Below, piece by piece: positions 25,811 to 35,119 of a stretch of DNA of 64,000 nt (position 1 is the stretch's first letter; the number at the start of each line of letters is the position of its first letter). The translations under genes and the position numbers were made by a program. The notes below the pieces were generated by a model. That model saw only the letters and a list, made by a program, of their open reading frames with translations. It made no database searches and had not been told where the DNA came from. The stretch lies in contig NZ_CP045503.2 in the NCBI RefSeq assembly GCF_007004545.3, forward strand, positions 590,501-654,500. The letters are read 5' to 3'. The DNA is from Shewanella eurypsychrophilus (GTDB taxonomy: Bacteria > Pseudomonadota > Gammaproteobacteria > Enterobacterales > Shewanellaceae).

Positions 25811-26692
25811 CTATTTACGTATACCTGTCAAGCGACTCCAATCTTCTTTGTGAGCAGGCGCGTCCATATCGAACCACTCGGTGTAAAATTCAGCAATTTC
25901 CTCAGCCTGTTCTTTTAAAAGTCCAGACAGGGCTAATTGACCACCAGATTTTACTTTTTCAGCGATTAATGGGGCTAACTCTCGCAGTGGGCCCGCAAGA
26001 ATGTTGGCAACTAAGACATCTGCCTTTAAATCTGCTGGTTGATCTTCGGGAAGGTAGAGGCTTATTTGGTCTAAAACGTCATTGCGTTCAGCGTTGGCTT
26101 TAGATGCGTCTATTGCCTGATAGTCAATATCAATCCCAGTAACTACTTTGGCACCTAGTTTTAGGGCTGCAACGGCTAAAATTCCTGACCCACAACCAAA
26201 ATCGATGACCTCTTTATCAATCAATTTCAGTCCATCAAGCCACTCAAGACATAAAGCGGTCGTCGGATGAGTTCCGGTACCGAAGGCTAAACCTGGATCC
26301 AATATAACATTGACTGCTTCAGGGTCAGGGATTTCACGCCAACTAGGACAGATCCATAGGCGTTGGCCGAACTTAATTGGGTGGAAGTTATCCATCCATT
26401 CTCGTTCCCAATCTTTGTCTTCAACTTGTTCAATCTTATAGCTAAAATCGGTACCAAGATAAGGCAGTAACTTAAGTTGCTCTACGATGATAGCTAGATC
26501 TCTGTCGGCTTCAAATAGTGCAGTAAGAACAGTGTGATTCCAAAGTGGTGTTTCACCCAATGTAGGCTCGTAAATGGGCGTATCTTTACCATCTTCAAGG
26601 GTGATAGACAGTGAACCTTCTTCCATCAGCAGGTCACTTAATGCATCTGCGTGTTGGTTATCGGTATCAATTTTTAGTTGGATCCAAGGCAT
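25811..26692 (-). CDS. prmA: Ribosomal protein L11 methyltransferase
   Basis: SAM-dependent trimethylation of ribosomal protein L11. 293 aa, the family length. The N-terminal substrate-recognition domain begins MPWIQLKI; the SAM site is [20 protein letters not shown], with [14 protein letters not shown] before it and [10 protein letters not shown] after. It lies 150 bp upstream of dusB on the same strand, as in other Gammaproteobacteria. Confidence 0.97.
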   Translation of the reverse strand: MPWIQLKIDTDNQHADALSDLLMEEGSLSITLEDGKDTPIYEPTLGETPLWNHTVLTALFEADRDLAIIVEQLKLLPYLGTDFSYKIEQVEDKDWEREWMDNFHPIKFGQRLWICPSWREIPDPEAVNVILDPGLAFGTGTHPTTALCLEWLDGLKLIDKEVIDFGCGSGILAVAALKLGAKVVTGIDIDYQAIDASKANAERNDVLDQISLYLPEDQPADLKADVLVANILAGPLRELAPLIAEKVKSGGQLALSGLLKEQAEEIAEFYTEWFDMDAPAHKEDWSRLTGIRK

Positions 26693-27120
26693 GGAATCAT
26701 CTCGTTACTTGTAAAATTGCGGCTATTGTATACCCAAGGGGGGATGTAAGCGAGTTTACAAGCATTTGTGGCTTAGGTTTATCTTGGTAAATATATGCAG
26801 CGAGTGAAAGGCTTGAGCTGAAAACTGGGAAATATTAAACATAGCGATTTTTTAGGGAGGAAATGGGTGTGTTTTGACTTATGCACCTGAAAACTATAAA
26901 GAACTGCGCTTAATTGTTCTGTTTGAATTAAAGGTGTAAGCGTTTGAATTAAATTGGTTAATTGGTATGACCTCTGTTTTTAAATATAACCATTGTTTGT
27001 GACACGCTTCAAATACCTAGCCATATTGCCGTGAGTTAAATCACGAAACTCTTAGGATGAACATCTCTTCAATAACCTTCCTGATAGAGTGTAAGTTCCG
27101 ACAATAGGCACTATAAGAAC
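26693..27120. other. Intergenic promoter region between prmA and frdC
   Basis: 428 bp between divergent prmA and the fumarate reductase genes. Apart from the CRP/FNR-like palindrome listed separately, it is AT-rich without an ORF or strong terminator. Confidence 0.5.
27030..27045. promoter_or_regulatory. CRP/FNR-like palindrome upstream of frdC
   Basis: CGTGA-N6-TCACG: perfectly complementary arms with the CRP spacing (GTGA-N6-TCAC). It centres about 83 bp before the frdC ATG. Read as an FNR site (TTGAT-N4-ATCAA) it matches 7 of 10 positions, so CRP fits better. Anaerobic control is inference. Confidence 0.55.
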
Positions 27121-27852
27121 ATGACTGTGAGAACTCTACTACCTGCATCTAGCGTACCTGGAATCGCTGGACATCCATGGTCTGCGAAAGCGGACAAAAT
27201 TCAAAGTGCTACTGGCCTCTTATTAGGCTGTTTTTTGTTAGCGCACTTACATTTTGAGTCAAGCATCCTGTTTGGTAAGGAAGCGTTTTATCAGGTTGTA
27301 CAAATATTAGAAGGAGGGATGTTTAGCGATACTGGGCATGGCTTCCCTGTTGTTACTAAAATTTTCTCTATCTTCATTATGCTTGTTGTCATGTTGCATG
27401 CAGCCGTAGCACTGAGACGTTTCCCTGCACAAATTGGCCAGTGGCGAGCCCTTCGCAGACACATGAATGTCATCAAACATAAAGACAGTCATGCTTGGTT
27501 CTGGCAGCTTATTACCGGTTTTATTCTATTTTTCTTAGCGCCAGTACATATATTTACCATGATCACTAACCCTGAGATTGGCCCTCACTTGTCCGCAGAG
27601 CGTGTTTATCATGCCAATGCATGGCTGCTTTATGCCTTACTGCTTCCCGCTGTGGTTATTCACGCAATGATTGGTTTGTATCGTGTTGCGGTGAAGTGGG
27701 GGATAACTGCTAATCGAGTAGGTTTAAGAAAGCTGGCTAAAGTGATGATTATTTACCTGATCACCATAGGTGTATTGAGCTTAGTTTCTTACATTTATAT
27801 TGGCAGCGGCCTGTCTTTACCTATAGAGCCCTATGTGCCTGCTAGTCATTAG
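27121..27852 (+). CDS. frdC: Fumarate reductase cytochrome b subunit (Wolinella-type FrdC), copy 1
   Basis: Di-haem membrane anchor that passes electrons from menaquinol to FrdAB. 243 aa with five hydrophobic segments. Histidines suited to bind the two haems are H42/H44 (AHLHFESS), H93 (MLHAAVAL), H143 (APVHIF) and H181 (VIHAMIGLYR), a spacing close to the Wolinella succinogenes subunit as I recall it. Conserved surface motifs include SDTGHG and NVIKHKDSHAW. It heads the cluster and is followed after 142 bp by a paralogue. Confidence 0.88.
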   Translation: MTVRTLLPASSVPGIAGHPWSAKADKIQSATGLLLGCFLLAHLHFESSILFGKEAFYQVVQILEGGMFSDTGHGFPVVTKIFSIFIMLVVMLHAAVALRRFPAQIGQWRALRRHMNVIKHKDSHAWFWQLITGFILFFLAPVHIFTMITNPEIGPHLSAERVYHANAWLLYALLLPAVVIHAMIGLYRVAVKWGITANRVGLRKLAKVMIIYLITIGVLSLVSYIYIGSGLSLPIEPYVPASH

Positions 27853-27942
27853 TCTTGATTAGATAAGGATATCCTTGATTATTTAGAACTGAATTGATCT
27901 ACCTCACTGTAATGGAGTGATTTGTGAGCGACATTATCATTA

Positions 27943-27964
27943 CATCTAATAAATGTATTAGATG
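27943..27964 (+). repeat. Perfect hairpin upstream of second frdC
   Basis: CATCTAATA-AATG-TATTAGATG, a 9-bp perfect inverted repeat 30 bp before the second frdC start codon. There is no T-run, so it is not a standard terminator; it may be an operator or mRNA-processing element. Confidence 0.5.
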
Positions 27965-27994
27965 ATGTAGCTACTCAACATTAAGTGAGGGTCT

Positions 27995-28723
27995 ATGGCG
28001 GTTAATGATTCTGTAATCGTAGATAACACGACAAATACAATAAAAACAACAAATACAGTCGCGAAAGGGAGAGTAAATCGTTGGAGTGCATGGCTCGATA
28101 TGAGCCAGAGTATTTCAGGTGTGATTTTGGCACTCTTTTTATGGACACACCTAGTGTTGGTTTCATCAATATTACTGGGTGGTGACGCTATGACTTGGGT
28201 TGCCGGCTTGATGGAACTCAATTTTCTGAGTGCCGATGGTCACGGATACCCTTGGGTGGTGTCGCTTGTTGCCATAGGAATAGGCGCGCTAGTATTTATT
28301 CATGTGTTGGTTGCTCTACAAAAATTACCATTGAGCATAAAACAGCAGAGCGCACTTAGAAAGCAGATGAGCACCATTAAACATGGGGATACTCAGCAAT
28401 GGGTGTGGCAGGCAGTTACCGGTGTCATTATCTTTGTGTTGTTGCCAGTACACCTTTGGCTTATCGGATCAGCGCCTGAAACAATAGGTCCATCAGGCTC
28501 AGCGAGTAGAATTTGGAACGATGGCGCTTGGCTGTTATATCTGCCCTTGCTATTGAGCGTTGAATTACATGCTGCCATCGGTGTTTACCGGGTGGCAATA
28601 AAATGGGGCGCAGCTAGAGATCTTAATACACGCGCCCGTATGAAAAAGATAAAAGTCATTATCAGTGTGGTATTTGTGCTGATTGGAGTGGCGTCATTAT
28701 TGGCTTTTTTACCATATGCATAA
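27995..28723 (+). CDS. Fumarate reductase cytochrome b subunit paralogue, copy 2
   Basis: 242-aa paralogue of the preceding FrdC. Likely haem ligands are kept: H52 (LWTHLV), H103 (FIHVLVAL), H153 (LPVHLW) and H192 (ELHAAIGVYR), as are SADGHG and STIKHGD. The helix-IV region differs (WNDGAWLL instead of YHANAWLL), and an extra ~10-residue polar N-terminus is present. GAGGG lies 6 bp before the ATG. It is intact by length and motifs, so two alternative anchors for one FrdAB pair are plausible. Related Shewanella carry a similar second gene, described in at least one species as degenerate as far as I recall. Confidence 0.85.
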   Translation: MAVNDSVIVDNTTNTIKTTNTVAKGRVNRWSAWLDMSQSISGVILALFLWTHLVLVSSILLGGDAMTWVAGLMELNFLSADGHGYPWVVSLVAIGIGALVFIHVLVALQKLPLSIKQQSALRKQMSTIKHGDTQQWVWQAVTGVIIFVLLPVHLWLIGSAPETIGPSGSASRIWNDGAWLLYLPLLLSVELHAAIGVYRVAIKWGAARDLNTRARMKKIKVIISVVFVLIGVASLLAFLPYA

Positions 28724-28740
28724 TGAAGAGAAGAGCCGAG

Positions 28741-28775
28741 TTCCTAGGTCCTAGAACCTAGAACCTAGAACCTAG
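28741..28775. repeat. Heptamer array 1 (NNCCTAG x5)
   Basis: Five consecutive 7-bp units: TTCCTAG, GTCCTAG, then AACCTAG three times, starting 17 bp after the stop of the second frdC. Each unit carries CTAG, i.e. TAG on both strands. Confidence 0.9.
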
Positions 28776-28809
28776 GAAAGCTGAGAAGATGCTGCGCTGG
28801 TCGGGTGAG

Positions 28810-28877
28810 TTGTAGGACTGGCTTTAGCCAGAAGGGAATAAACCCATGAACATCGGGGCTAAAGCACCCTCCTACAA
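28810..28877. repeat. REP/MITE-like palindromic element
   Basis: 68-bp element with inverted ends TTGTAGGA...TCCTACAA and inner GGCTTTAGCC / GGGCTAAAGC. It resembles the short intergenic palindromic repeats common in gammaproteobacterial genomes. Confidence 0.7.
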
Positions 28878-28899
28878 AAAGATGATGATAGCGTTATTA

Positions 28900-28941
28900 G
28901 GGCGTAGCCCGTCGAATAGGCGCAGCGGTAGGCCGAAGGCC
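28900..28941. repeat. Pair of short GC hairpins
   Basis: GGGC-GTA-GCCC (28900-28910) and GGCC-GAA-GGCC (28931-28941) in the spacer before frdA. They are similar in style to REP half-units. Confidence 0.5.
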
Positions 28942-28964
28942 GTCGTCTTAGCTTTAACTATTTT

Positions 28965-28985
28965 ACTTAAAACTTAAAACTTAAA
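28965..28985. repeat. Heptamer array 2 (ACTTAAA x3)
   Basis: Three units of ACTTAAA ending 32 bp before the frdA GTG. TTAA gives TAA on both strands. Confidence 0.8.
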
Positions 28986-29017
28986 AAATAGAACCTTACG
29001 CTTTAAAAGGAGCAAGT

Positions 29018-31018
29018 GTGAAACTGATATATACCGATTCTTTAGTGGTTGGAGCTGGATTAGCTGGCTTGCGAGTTGCTATAGCTTCCAAGGAACGCGG
29101 ACTCGATACTGTAGTGCTTTCTCTTATTCCTGCTAAGCGGTCACATTCCGCAGCAGCTCAAGGGGGAATGCAAGCGAGTCTGGGCAATACCGTGAAAGGA
29201 ATGGGTGATGATGAAGATATTCATTTTCAAGACACGGTAAAAGGTTCTGATTGGGGCTGCGATCAAGAAGTTGCTCGTATGTTTGCTCATTGTGCGCCCA
29301 AAGCAGTTAGAGAGCTGGCAAACTGGGGCGTTCCCTGGACACGAGTGACAGAAGGACCTAGACAGGTCGTTGTCAATGCAGAGAAGGTCACGATTGATGA
29401 AGCCAAAGAGGCTCACGGTCTGATTAATGCTCGTGACTTTGGTGGCACAAAAAAATGGCGTACTTGTTATACCGCCGATGGCACCGGGCATTCTTTACTT
29501 TACGCTGTCGATAATAAAGCAATATCAATGGATATTCCTGTTCACGAGCGTGTTGAAGCGTTAGCACTGATCCATGATGGCAAGCGTTGCCACGGTGTCG
29601 TTGCACGCTGCATGATCACAGGTGAGCTCAGAGCTTATATAGGTAAATCAACCACGATTGCGACAGGTGGTTATGGCCGTTTATATGAGGTCTCTACCAA
29701 TGCCATTATCTGCGAAGGAATAGGTCAGGCACTTGCGCTAGAAACTGGCGTTGCCAAGCTAGGTAATATGGAAGCGGTTCAGTTCCATCCTACGGCTATT
29801 GTGCCGGTTGGTATCTTAACGACCGAAGGTTGTCGCGGCGATGGCGGCTTGTTACGTGATAAAGATGGCCATCGCTTTATGCCAGATTATGAGCCAGAGA
29901 AGAAAGAGCTGGCATCCCGTGATGTGGTTTCGCGTCGTATGACAGAGCATATGCGTAAGGGCAAAGGGGTTGATAGCCCTTATGGTCCACATTTATGGCT
30001 CGATATTACCTTACTGGGCCGTAAGCACGTTGAGACTAACCTGCGTGAAGTGAAAGAGATCTGTGAGAACTTTCTTGGTATTGATCCTGCTAAAGAATGG
30101 ATCCCAGTTCGCCCAACTCAGCATTATTCCATGGGTGGTATTCGCACAGATAAAACCGGTCAAAACCCTCAGCTTAAAGGCTTGTTTAGTGTCGGTGAAG
30201 CAGCTTGCTGGGATATGCATGGCTTTAACCGTCTCGGTGGTAACTCACTGGCTGAAACGGTCGTTGGCGGTATGATTATTGGTAAATATGTTGCCGATTT
30301 CTGTCAAGAAAACAGTTTAGAAATAGACACGAACCTTGCCGAGTCGTTTGTTGATAAGGTACGCGACGAAATTGATGATCTGATTGAAGGCAACGGCAGT
30401 GAAAGCCCGTTTGCGCTCAGAAAAGAGATGGAAAGGATCATGATGGACTATGTCGGTATTTTCCGAAATGGCCCAGAACTAGATAAAGCCGTTTGTGAAC
30501 TACAAGCGCTACTCAAGCGTTCACGTGCTATTGGCCTAAAGTGCAAGAAGCGTCATGCCAACCCAGAACTTGTCGAAGCGCTCCGTGTTAAGCGCATGAT
30601 TAAAGTTGCATTAACGGTGGCTTGTGGCGCTGCAGCCCGAACAGAGAGCCGTGGCGCTCATGCTCGAGAAGACTTTCCACAACGAAATGATAAAGATTGG
30701 TTGAACAGAACGCTTTCAAGCTGGCCAGATGAAAACTCACTTTCACCTGAACTCAGTTATGAACAGCTCGATGTCATGAAGATGGAGCTGCCACCAGGCT
30801 ATCGTGGCTATGGCATAAACAATGCGATTGCCCATCCAGATACCGACAAACGTGAGCAAGAGATCACTCGAATATTGAGTGAGCTGGGTGATGATGCAGA
30901 TCGTCATGAAAGACAAGATGCTGTTATGCCTTTTGAAGTGCCTGAAGCTTTGGTAGCAAAAAATGAGCGTTTAAGTGACACCTTATGTAATGAGAGTGCG
31001 GGAGATAAAGTTAAATGA
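29018..31018 (+). CDS. frdA: Fumarate reductase flavoprotein subunit
   Basis: Catalytic subunit reducing fumarate to succinate at a covalent FAD. GTG start with AAGGAG 5 bp upstream. FAD-binding GAGLAGLR lies at residues 12-19; the covalent FAD histidine is H43 in [10 protein letters not shown]. Active-site motifs: [17 protein letters not shown] and [12 protein letters not shown]. At 666 aa it resembles the Wolinella/epsilon-type FrdA rather than the shorter E. coli protein. It is cytoplasmic, unlike the soluble periplasmic flavocytochrome used by many Shewanella. The stop overlaps frdB (ATGA). Confidence 0.95.
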   Translation: MKLIYTDSLVVGAGLAGLRVAIASKERGLDTVVLSLIPAKRSHSAAAQGGMQASLGNTVKGMGDDEDIHFQDTVKGSDWGCDQEVARMFAHCAPKAVRELANWGVPWTRVTEGPRQVVVNAEKVTIDEAKEAHGLINARDFGGTKKWRTCYTADGTGHSLLYAVDNKAISMDIPVHERVEALALIHDGKRCHGVVARCMITGELRAYIGKSTTIATGGYGRLYEVSTNAIICEGIGQALALETGVAKLGNMEAVQFHPTAIVPVGILTTEGCRGDGGLLRDKDGHRFMPDYEPEKKELASRDVVSRRMTEHMRKGKGVDSPYGPHLWLDITLLGRKHVETNLREVKEICENFLGIDPAKEWIPVRPTQHYSMGGIRTDKTGQNPQLKGLFSVGEAACWDMHGFNRLGGNSLAETVVGGMIIGKYVADFCQENSLEIDTNLAESFVDKVRDEIDDLIEGNGSESPFALRKEMERIMMDYVGIFRNGPELDKAVCELQALLKRSRAIGLKCKKRHANPELVEALRVKRMIKVALTVACGAAARTESRGAHAREDFPQRNDKDWLNRTLSSWPDENSLSPELSYEQLDVMKMELPPGYRGYGINNAIAHPDTDKREQEITRILSELGDDADRHERQDAVMPFEVPEALVAKNERLSDTLCNESAGDKVK

Positions 31019-31758
31019 GCCAAGTGACAGCTAAGGGCCGTACCTTAACCTTTAATATCTTTAGATATGACCCTCAAGAGGCTGGTGATAAGCCGAAGAT
31101 GGTGAAGTACCAAATTGAAGAAACGCCAGGCATGACAGTGTTTATTGCACTGAACATGTTACGCGAACATCAAGATACGTCTCTGCAGTTTGATTTTGTC
31201 TGTCGGGCAGGTATTTGTGGCAGCTGCGCCATGGTGATCAATGGTTTTCCAACGCTTGCTTGTCGGACATTAACCAGTAAATATCCAAAAGGTGAACTCA
31301 CTCTTATGCCGTTACCTGGCTTTGAGTTAATCGGTGATCTTTCGGTTAATACGGGTAAGTTTATGCGTGAACTGGCTGAGCGCTTAAAGCTGTGGCTGCA
31401 CCCTGTTGCTGATGATGCTGACGTTCATAGATTGGAAACGCCAATGTCACCAGAAGAAGCTGCCAAGCTTTATGAGCTTGAGCGTTGTGTCGAATGTGGC
31501 GTTTGTGTATCGGCCTGTGCGACTAAACAGATGCGAGAAACCTTCGTTGGCGCTGTCGGCATGATGAAGCTGGCAAGATTCGAGCTAGATAGCCGTGATG
31601 GCCGTAGCGTTGAAGATTTTTATCATGTTATCGGTAATCAAGATGGTGTATTTGGCTGTATGACCCTGCTGGGTTGCCAGGATAACTGTCCGAAAGATCT
31701 ACCGCACATGCAGCAGATCGCATACCTGCGCCGTAAAATGGCGGTCGCCCAAATTTAA
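31015..31758 (+). CDS. frdB: Fumarate reductase iron-sulfur subunit
   Basis: Electron-transfer subunit between cytochrome b and the flavin, 247 aa. [2Fe-2S] ligands are in CRAGICGSC plus a later Cys; the ferredoxin part has [11 protein letters not shown] and [17 protein letters not shown] for the 4Fe and 3Fe clusters. It overlaps the end of frdA by 4 bp and is followed by a strong terminator. No frdD gene follows, consistent with the single-anchor (type B) enzyme. Confidence 0.95.
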   Translation: MSQVTAKGRTLTFNIFRYDPQEAGDKPKMVKYQIEETPGMTVFIALNMLREHQDTSLQFDFVCRAGICGSCAMVINGFPTLACRTLTSKYPKGELTLMPLPGFELIGDLSVNTGKFMRELAERLKLWLHPVADDADVHRLETPMSPEEAAKLYELERCVECGVCVSACATKQMRETFVGAVGMMKLARFELDSRDGRSVEDFYHVIGNQDGVFGCMTLLGCQDNCPKDLPHMQQIAYLRRKMAVAQI

Positions 31759-31785
31759 TTATTTGATAATGAGTACCAGATAAAG

Positions 31786-31816
31786 AGCCTGCTTTAATAG
31801 CAGGCTTTCTTTTTTG
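31786..31816 (+). terminator. Terminator after frdB
   Basis: AGCCTGCT-TTAAT-AGCAGGCT followed by TTCTTTTTT. It ends the frd cluster. Confidence 0.9.
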
Positions 31817-31864
31817 TGTTAGAACTCATAGCATGATGATGACTTTCGCTAATGAAACAATTTT

Positions 31865-32773
31865 ATGCAAATAAATGATCTTACGCTTTTTGTTCGAGTG
31901 GCTGATTGTGGCAGCATTACCGCCGCTGCGACTGAGTTGGATATCTCCCCCGCTTCTGCGAGCGCAGCACTGAAACGACTCGAAAAGCAATTAGAGACTA
32001 GTTTGTTTATTCGCAGTACCCGCAGCTTGAGGTTAACGGATGCGGGTGAACGTTACCTAATACATTGTCGCAGAGCATTGACAGATCTTAACCTTGGCCA
32101 GCAAGCTATTGATAATGTGAAAGAGAAAATTTCCGGCGTTGTCAGCCTTGCTGTGCCTTCCGATGTTGGCAGAAATGTATTACTTCCTTGGCTAGATGCT
32201 TTTATGGATGAATATCCAGAGTTAAAGCTTAGGTTGCATATCGGTGATACTTTATCGGACTTTTATCACGATAAGATAGATGTCGCTCTGCGTTCAGGGA
32301 CGCCAAAAGACTCTTCCTTAGTGGCTTTTAAAATATGTTCAGCCCAAAGGGTATTGTGCGCCTCTCCTGAATATATTGCAAAGTGGGGAAGCATAGAGTC
32401 AATAGATCAGTTATCTGAGCATAGTTGTCTTTTTTTCATGTTAGATGATCGTACTCATGATCAATGGGCTTTTACCAAAGGTGGTAAAGAATTTAAAGTC
32501 AGGGTCACTGGAAATCGAACCTGTAATGATGCCGATATCGCGCGCCGTTGGGCCGTTGCAGGTAAGGGGATTGTCTATAAATCATCATTGGATTTAGGCG
32601 ATGACTTAGTAACAGGAAGACTCGTTCCTTTGATGACGGATTACCAAGGTGAGTCCGCCGATCTTTATCTGGTTTGCCCTGGAAGGGATCATGTCACCCC
32701 AATTATTTTACTATTGAGGGATATGCTTAGGGAAAGGTGTAAGCAGAGGCTAGGGCTGAAGCTAAGGAAATAG
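31865..32773 (+). CDS. LysR-family transcriptional regulator
   Basis: 302-aa LysR-type regulator. The winged HTH is at residues ~1-60 (FVRVADCGSITAAATELDIS, then SASAALKRLEKQLETSLFIR), followed by the substrate-binding domain from ~90 (GVVSLAVPSDVGRNVLLPWL). It resembles the CrgA/DmlR-like subgroup (NRTCNDADIARRWAVAGKGIVYKSS, here split in two). Target and ligand are unknown. It is separated from frd by a terminator, so it need not regulate it. Its stop is followed within 4 bp by a heptamer array. Confidence 0.88.
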   Translation: MQINDLTLFVRVADCGSITAAATELDISPASASAALKRLEKQLETSLFIRSTRSLRLTDAGERYLIHCRRALTDLNLGQQAIDNVKEKISGVVSLAVPSDVGRNVLLPWLDAFMDEYPELKLRLHIGDTLSDFYHDKIDVALRSGTPKDSSLVAFKICSAQRVLCASPEYIAKWGSIESIDQLSEHSCLFFMLDDRTHDQWAFTKGGKEFKVRVTGNRTCNDADIARRWAVAGKGIVYKSSLDLGDDLVTGRLVPLMTDYQGESADLYLVCPGRDHVTPIILLLRDMLRERCKQRLGLKLRK

Positions 32774-32776
32774 GGA

Positions 32777-32851
32777 ATAGGAGCTAGGAACTAGGAACGA
32801 GGATGGGTGCTAGGAGCTAGGATCTAGGAGCTAGGAACTAGGAGCTAGGAG
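32777..32851. repeat. Heptamer array 3 (CTAGGAR, interrupted)
   Basis: Units CTAGGAA, CTAGGAG and CTAGGAT, with a break around 32797-32808, beginning 3-4 bp after the LysR stop codon. About eight units keep CTAG. Confidence 0.9.
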
Positions 32852-32885
32852 CATCATCGACCCATGGGTTCTTTGAAGAGACAGA

Positions 32886-32979
32886 CATAACTCTTTATTA
32901 CAGGAAGGCCAGACACAACGAATGTTTCAAACCATCCTTGGCAAACCTTCATAATTCTTTATTACAAGAAGTCCAGACA
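32886..32979. repeat. Direct repeat pair, 30 bp
   Basis: Two 30-bp copies at 32886-32915 and 32950-32979 (27 of 30 identical; core TCTTTATTACA and CCAGACA), 64 bp apart, between the LysR array and the rho terminator. Meaning unknown. Confidence 0.7.
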
Positions 32980-32981
32980 TT

Positions 32982-33006
32982 AAAAAGCCGCAACATGTGC
33001 GGCTTT
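32982..33006 (-). terminator. Terminator downstream of rho
   Basis: AGCCGCA-ACATG-TGCGGCT with T-runs on both sides. On the minus strand it ends the rho transcript about 50 bp after the stop, beyond heptamer array 4. Confidence 0.8.
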
Positions 33007-33020
33007 CTTTATGCTTTTTT

Positions 33021-33055
<35 letters not shown>

Positions 33056-33056
33056 C

Positions 33057-34322
33057 TTAAGTCTTAGCGCGCTTCATCGCTTTGAAGAAATCTTCGTTAG
33101 TCTTGGTCATTGCCAATTTATCGATAAGGAATTCCATACCAGTCACTTCATCCATAGGATTAAGTATCTTACGTAGGATCCACATCTTCTGTAGCTCATC
33201 CGGCGTGGTTAACTTCTCTTCACGACGTGTACCTGAGCGGTTAAAGTCGATGGCAGGGAAAACACGCTTTTCAGCAGCTTTGCGAGAAAGGTGTAACTCT
33301 TGGTTACCTGTACCTTTAAATTCTTCGTAGATGACTTCATCCATCTTAGAACCGGTATCAACCAATGCTGTAGCGATAATTGTTAAGCTACCACCGAACT
33401 CAATATTACGAGCTGCACCGAAGAAACGTTTAGGACGGTGTAGTGCGTTAGCATCGACACCACCAGTAAGTACCTTACCTGATGATGGGATCACTGTGTT
33501 GTATGCACGTGCAAGACGAGTGATTGAATCAAGCAGAATAACCACGTCTTTCTTGTGCTCAACAAGGCGCTTAGCTTTTTCAATAACCATTTCGGCTACT
33601 TGTACGTGACGACTCGCTGGCTCATCGAAGGTAGAAGCAATCACTTCACCTTTTACCATGCGCTGCATCTCGGTCACTTCTTCCGGACGCTCATCAATAA
33701 GCAGAACCATTAAAACTACGTCTGGGTTGTTGTAGGTGATGCTTTGAGCCATGTTCTGAAGCAGTAATGTCTTACCTGCTTTTGGCGGAGCAACAATCAA
33801 ACCACGTTGACCTTTACCAATTGGCGAACATAGATCGAGAATTCGTGAAGTAATATCTTCTGTTGAACCATTACCACGTTCCATGCGCATACGTTCTTCT
33901 GCATGTAGTGGGGTTAAGTTTTCGAAAAGAATTTTTGTACGAGAATTTTCAGGCTTGTCATAGTTGACTTCAGAGACTTTTAGAAGTGCGAAATAACGTT
34001 CGCCTTCTTTAGGTGGTCTGATTTTTCCGAAGATGGTATCACCGGTCCGCATACTGAAGCGACGGATCTGGCTAGGGGAAACATAGATATCATCAGGACC
34101 TGCAAGGTAAGATGCATCACCACTGCGGAGGAACCCGAATCCATCTTGTAGAATTTCTAATACTCCGCCACCGAAAATATCTTCACCGCTTTTGGCGTGG
34201 GCTTTGAGGATAGAGAAAATAATGTCCTGCTTACGTGCGCGGGCTGTATTCTCAACTTTCATCTCTTGGGCGAGCTTTACTAAGTCTGAAATCGACGTAT
34301 CTTTTAATTCTGATAAATTCAT
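33057..34322 (-). CDS. rho: Transcription termination factor Rho
   Basis: Hexameric RNA helicase terminating transcription. 421 aa from the ATG at 34322 ([15 protein letters not shown]), aligning with E. coli Rho; a TTG nine codons upstream is less likely. It has an N-terminal RNA-binding domain ([12 protein letters not shown]), Walker A in [12 protein letters not shown], Walker B in [13 protein letters not shown], and the Q- and R-loops ([18 protein letters not shown], split). It lies 296 bp downstream of trxA on the same strand, as in E. coli; that gap could hold a leader for autogenous control, but I see no rhoL-like ORF. Confidence 0.98.
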   Translation of the reverse strand: MNLSELKDTSISDLVKLAQEMKVENTARARKQDIIFSILKAHAKSGEDIFGGGVLEILQDGFGFLRSGDASYLAGPDDIYVSPSQIRRFSMRTGDTIFGKIRPPKEGERYFALLKVSEVNYDKPENSRTKILFENLTPLHAEERMRMERGNGSTEDITSRILDLCSPIGKGQRGLIVAPPKAGKTLLLQNMAQSITYNNPDVVLMVLLIDERPEEVTEMQRMVKGEVIASTFDEPASRHVQVAEMVIEKAKRLVEHKKDVVILLDSITRLARAYNTVIPSSGKVLTGGVDANALHRPKRFFGAARNIEFGGSLTIIATALVDTGSKMDEVIYEEFKGTGNQELHLSRKAAEKRVFPAIDFNRSGTRREEKLTTPDELQKMWILRKILNPMDEVTGMEFLIDKLAMTKTNEDFFKAMKRAKT

Positions 34323-34618
34323 CTTGGTGGGTCTTTTTATGCGAGACAATGCTATTTACGATAAAGGGATCAATAACTGTTTAATACAATTTGAATGATT
34401 AATCGTATAGCGAGGTGTGGGTTAGTAGAAAAGGTCTGGTTATTAAAGTAGCACTATAGTGAGTGTGCGTCTAGGGATTTAGCTCAACCCGACACAATTT
34501 AATGAATAAGCTGTGTCAGGAATCACTATATTAGCGCTATTGTGTAAGGCATCTCGTTTTTTTGATGAAATGACTTACAGTAAAGCTGACTAAAGTTTAT
34601 ACCAAAGAGGCAAAATAC

Positions 34619-34945
34619 TTATAGTTGAGCTTCGATGAACTCTTTAAGTTGAGTCTTTGATAGAGCGCCAACTTTGGTTCCAGCTAATTCGCCGTTCTTG
34701 AAGATAAGCAATGTTGGAATACCACGTACGCCATACTTAGCGGGTGAAACGCTGTTTTGGTCGACATTTAACTTAGCGATAGTCACTTTGCCTGCATATT
34801 CTTCTGCGACGTCATCTAAAATAGGGGCAATCATCTTACAAGGACCACACCACTCCGCCCAAAAATCAACAACTACTGGTAATTCAGAGTTGATTACGTC
34901 ATTTTCGAAGCTGTCGTCGCTTAGTTGTACTATCTTGTCGCTCAT
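34619..34945 (-). CDS. trxA: Thioredoxin 1
   Basis: Cytoplasmic disulfide reductase, 108 aa. The active site is WCGPC with cysteines at C33 and C36; the cis-Pro is in [12 protein letters not shown]. It lies upstream of rho and diverges from rhlB, the conserved rhlB/trxA/rho arrangement. Confidence 0.98.
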   Translation of the reverse strand: MSDKIVQLSDDSFENDVINSELPVVVDFWAEWCGPCKMIAPILDDVAEEYAGKVTIAKLNVDQNSVSPAKYGVRGIPTLLIFKNGELAGTKVGALSKTQLKEFIEAQL

Positions 34946-35119
34946 GATGTTCTCCAGTTAGGCTGCCATTGCTGGTTTGTTAATGGCTTAACCTGTATAT
35001 TGGGTCTGAAAATAACTTTTCAAGGTAGTTTGAATAACCTTTAAAGCTACTTTTTATAATTAGTCGCTATTTCAAACGATTGAGTTTCTTATTGCAACCC
35101 TAACTGGTATGCTGCCGCT

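Noticed and set aside
27921-27940. Second CRP site upstream of frdC copy 2 (TTTGTGAGCGACATTATCA)
   Set aside because: Only the left half matches; the right arm lacks TCACA.
34323-34618. rhoL-like leader peptide between trxA and rho
   Set aside because: I found no short ORF with a good ribosome site matching the E. coli leader.
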